From: Shewanella sp.
Lineage (GTDB): Bacteria; Pseudomonadota; Gammaproteobacteria; Enterobacterales; Shewanellaceae
Length of the DNA: 46,821 nucleotides
Direction of reading: 5' to 3'
Assembly: GCF_013214165.1 (NCBI RefSeq)
Contig: NZ_JABSSM010000036.1
Coordinates: 1 to 46,821, forward strand
Shown: piece by piece, positions 46,510-46,821 of the stretch
Layout: each line of letters opens with the position of its first letter
Position numbering within the stretch: position 1 is the stretch's first letter
The notes under the pieces: generated by a model
Database searches by the model: none
What the model saw: the letters and a program-made list of their open reading frames with translations, nothing else
Told to the model about the DNA's origin: nothing
Translations under genes and position numbers: made by a program

Positions 46510-46724
46510 TCTATGAGAGAAACCAGGCCGATTGCTTGAGTCTTATTTGCCTCGTACTCAAGCATAATCCCAAGCCCTGAAGCCAAGCATTTACGTTAAA
46601 CATCTAAGCTAGGCTTTACATACGAACCGAGTTCCTATTAGAGTATCGGCCAATGATAGCTCCTGCTCCTCAGCCCTTGAGTATTTTGGGTACCGGGCTG
46701 AAGGCAGACAAATAGGACTGCAAT

Positions 46725-46821
46725 ATGGAACCCGGTTTTTGGCATGACAAGTGGGATGCAAAGCATCTAGGTTTTCACTTGGGTGAGGTCAATGCACTAT
46801 TGATAAAATACTGGCCAGAAT
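46725..46821 (+). CDS. tpm: Thiopurine S-methyltransferase, start only
   Basis: The frame runs off the window end. Its first 32 residues ([19 protein letters not shown], then [12 protein letters not shown]) match the conserved N-terminus of bacterial TPMT enzymes, SAM-dependent methyltransferases that also act on selenium and tellurium compounds. AGGA stands 8-9 nt before the ATG. Two inverted repeats (46534-46563 and about 46670-46697) lie in the gap upstream. Confidence 0.8.
   Translation, partial: MEPGFWHDKWDAKHLGFHLGEVNALLIKYWPE

Overview
The window looks like a chromosomal segment of a marine gammaproteobacterium of the Shewanella type. The evidence is protein-level resemblance (MetJ, DeaD, YajR, SSB, DsbD, CutA, FxsA) together with the gene order metJ-metB-metL-metF, deaD, uvrA, MFS, ssb. 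I recall that order from Shewanella genomes but could not check it here. The genes look chromosomal. I see no phage, plasmid, transposase, CRISPR, rRNA or tRNA.

Layout. 1-7000 is the methionine regulon: metJ faces away from metB-metL across a MetJ operator region, and metF has its own operator. 7000-12100 is accessory: a GFA-family protein, a cysteine-rich CWC protein, two paralogous small proteins, a 5'-truncated FAD oxidoreductase, a membrane protein and an alpha/beta-hydrolase-like protein. 12100-22100 is core: deaD, a lipoprotein M28 peptidase, uvrA, yajR and a glutamine-rich ssb. 22400-27200 is a complete-looking curli (type VIII) secretion set, csgEFG on + and csgBA on -, with a curlin more than three times the usual length. 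27600-33900 holds a secreted subtilisin-like protease and an M9 collagenase, with a DUF2059 protein between them. 34300-46821 holds a quinone-oxidoreductase-like MDR protein, galK-galM beside the remnant of what looks like a secreted beta-galactosidase, a CPA2 antiporter, cutA-dsbD, fxsA, a protein kinase, a cysteine-rich protein and the start of tpm.

The most unusual content is four long intergenic arrays (about 1-412, 4606-5958, 18836-19755 and 24031-25147; roughly 3.8 kb in all). Each is built from about 20-24 bp hairpin cassettes. The cassettes share constant flanks but have different stems, and several stem differences are paired (compensatory) changes. The arrays switch orientation at a recurrent pivot sequence and switch back at a recurrent chimeric joint. 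Four copies of an 80-bp element sit inside one cassette type. The arrays encode no protein I believe in, and no mobilising enzyme lies nearby. They occur directly after metL and csgG, in the uvrA/yajR divergent gap and after metJ. I regard these hairpin-cassette arrays as the best candidate for an undescribed system.

Together the coding genes describe methionine biosynthesis under MetJ, DNA repair and replication support, an amyloid matrix with extracellular proteolysis, and partly decayed galactoside use. Starts were moved inward from the longest reading frame where ribosome binding sites or family length argued for it (metJ, deaD, the M28 peptidase, yajR, the S8 protease, csgE and others).
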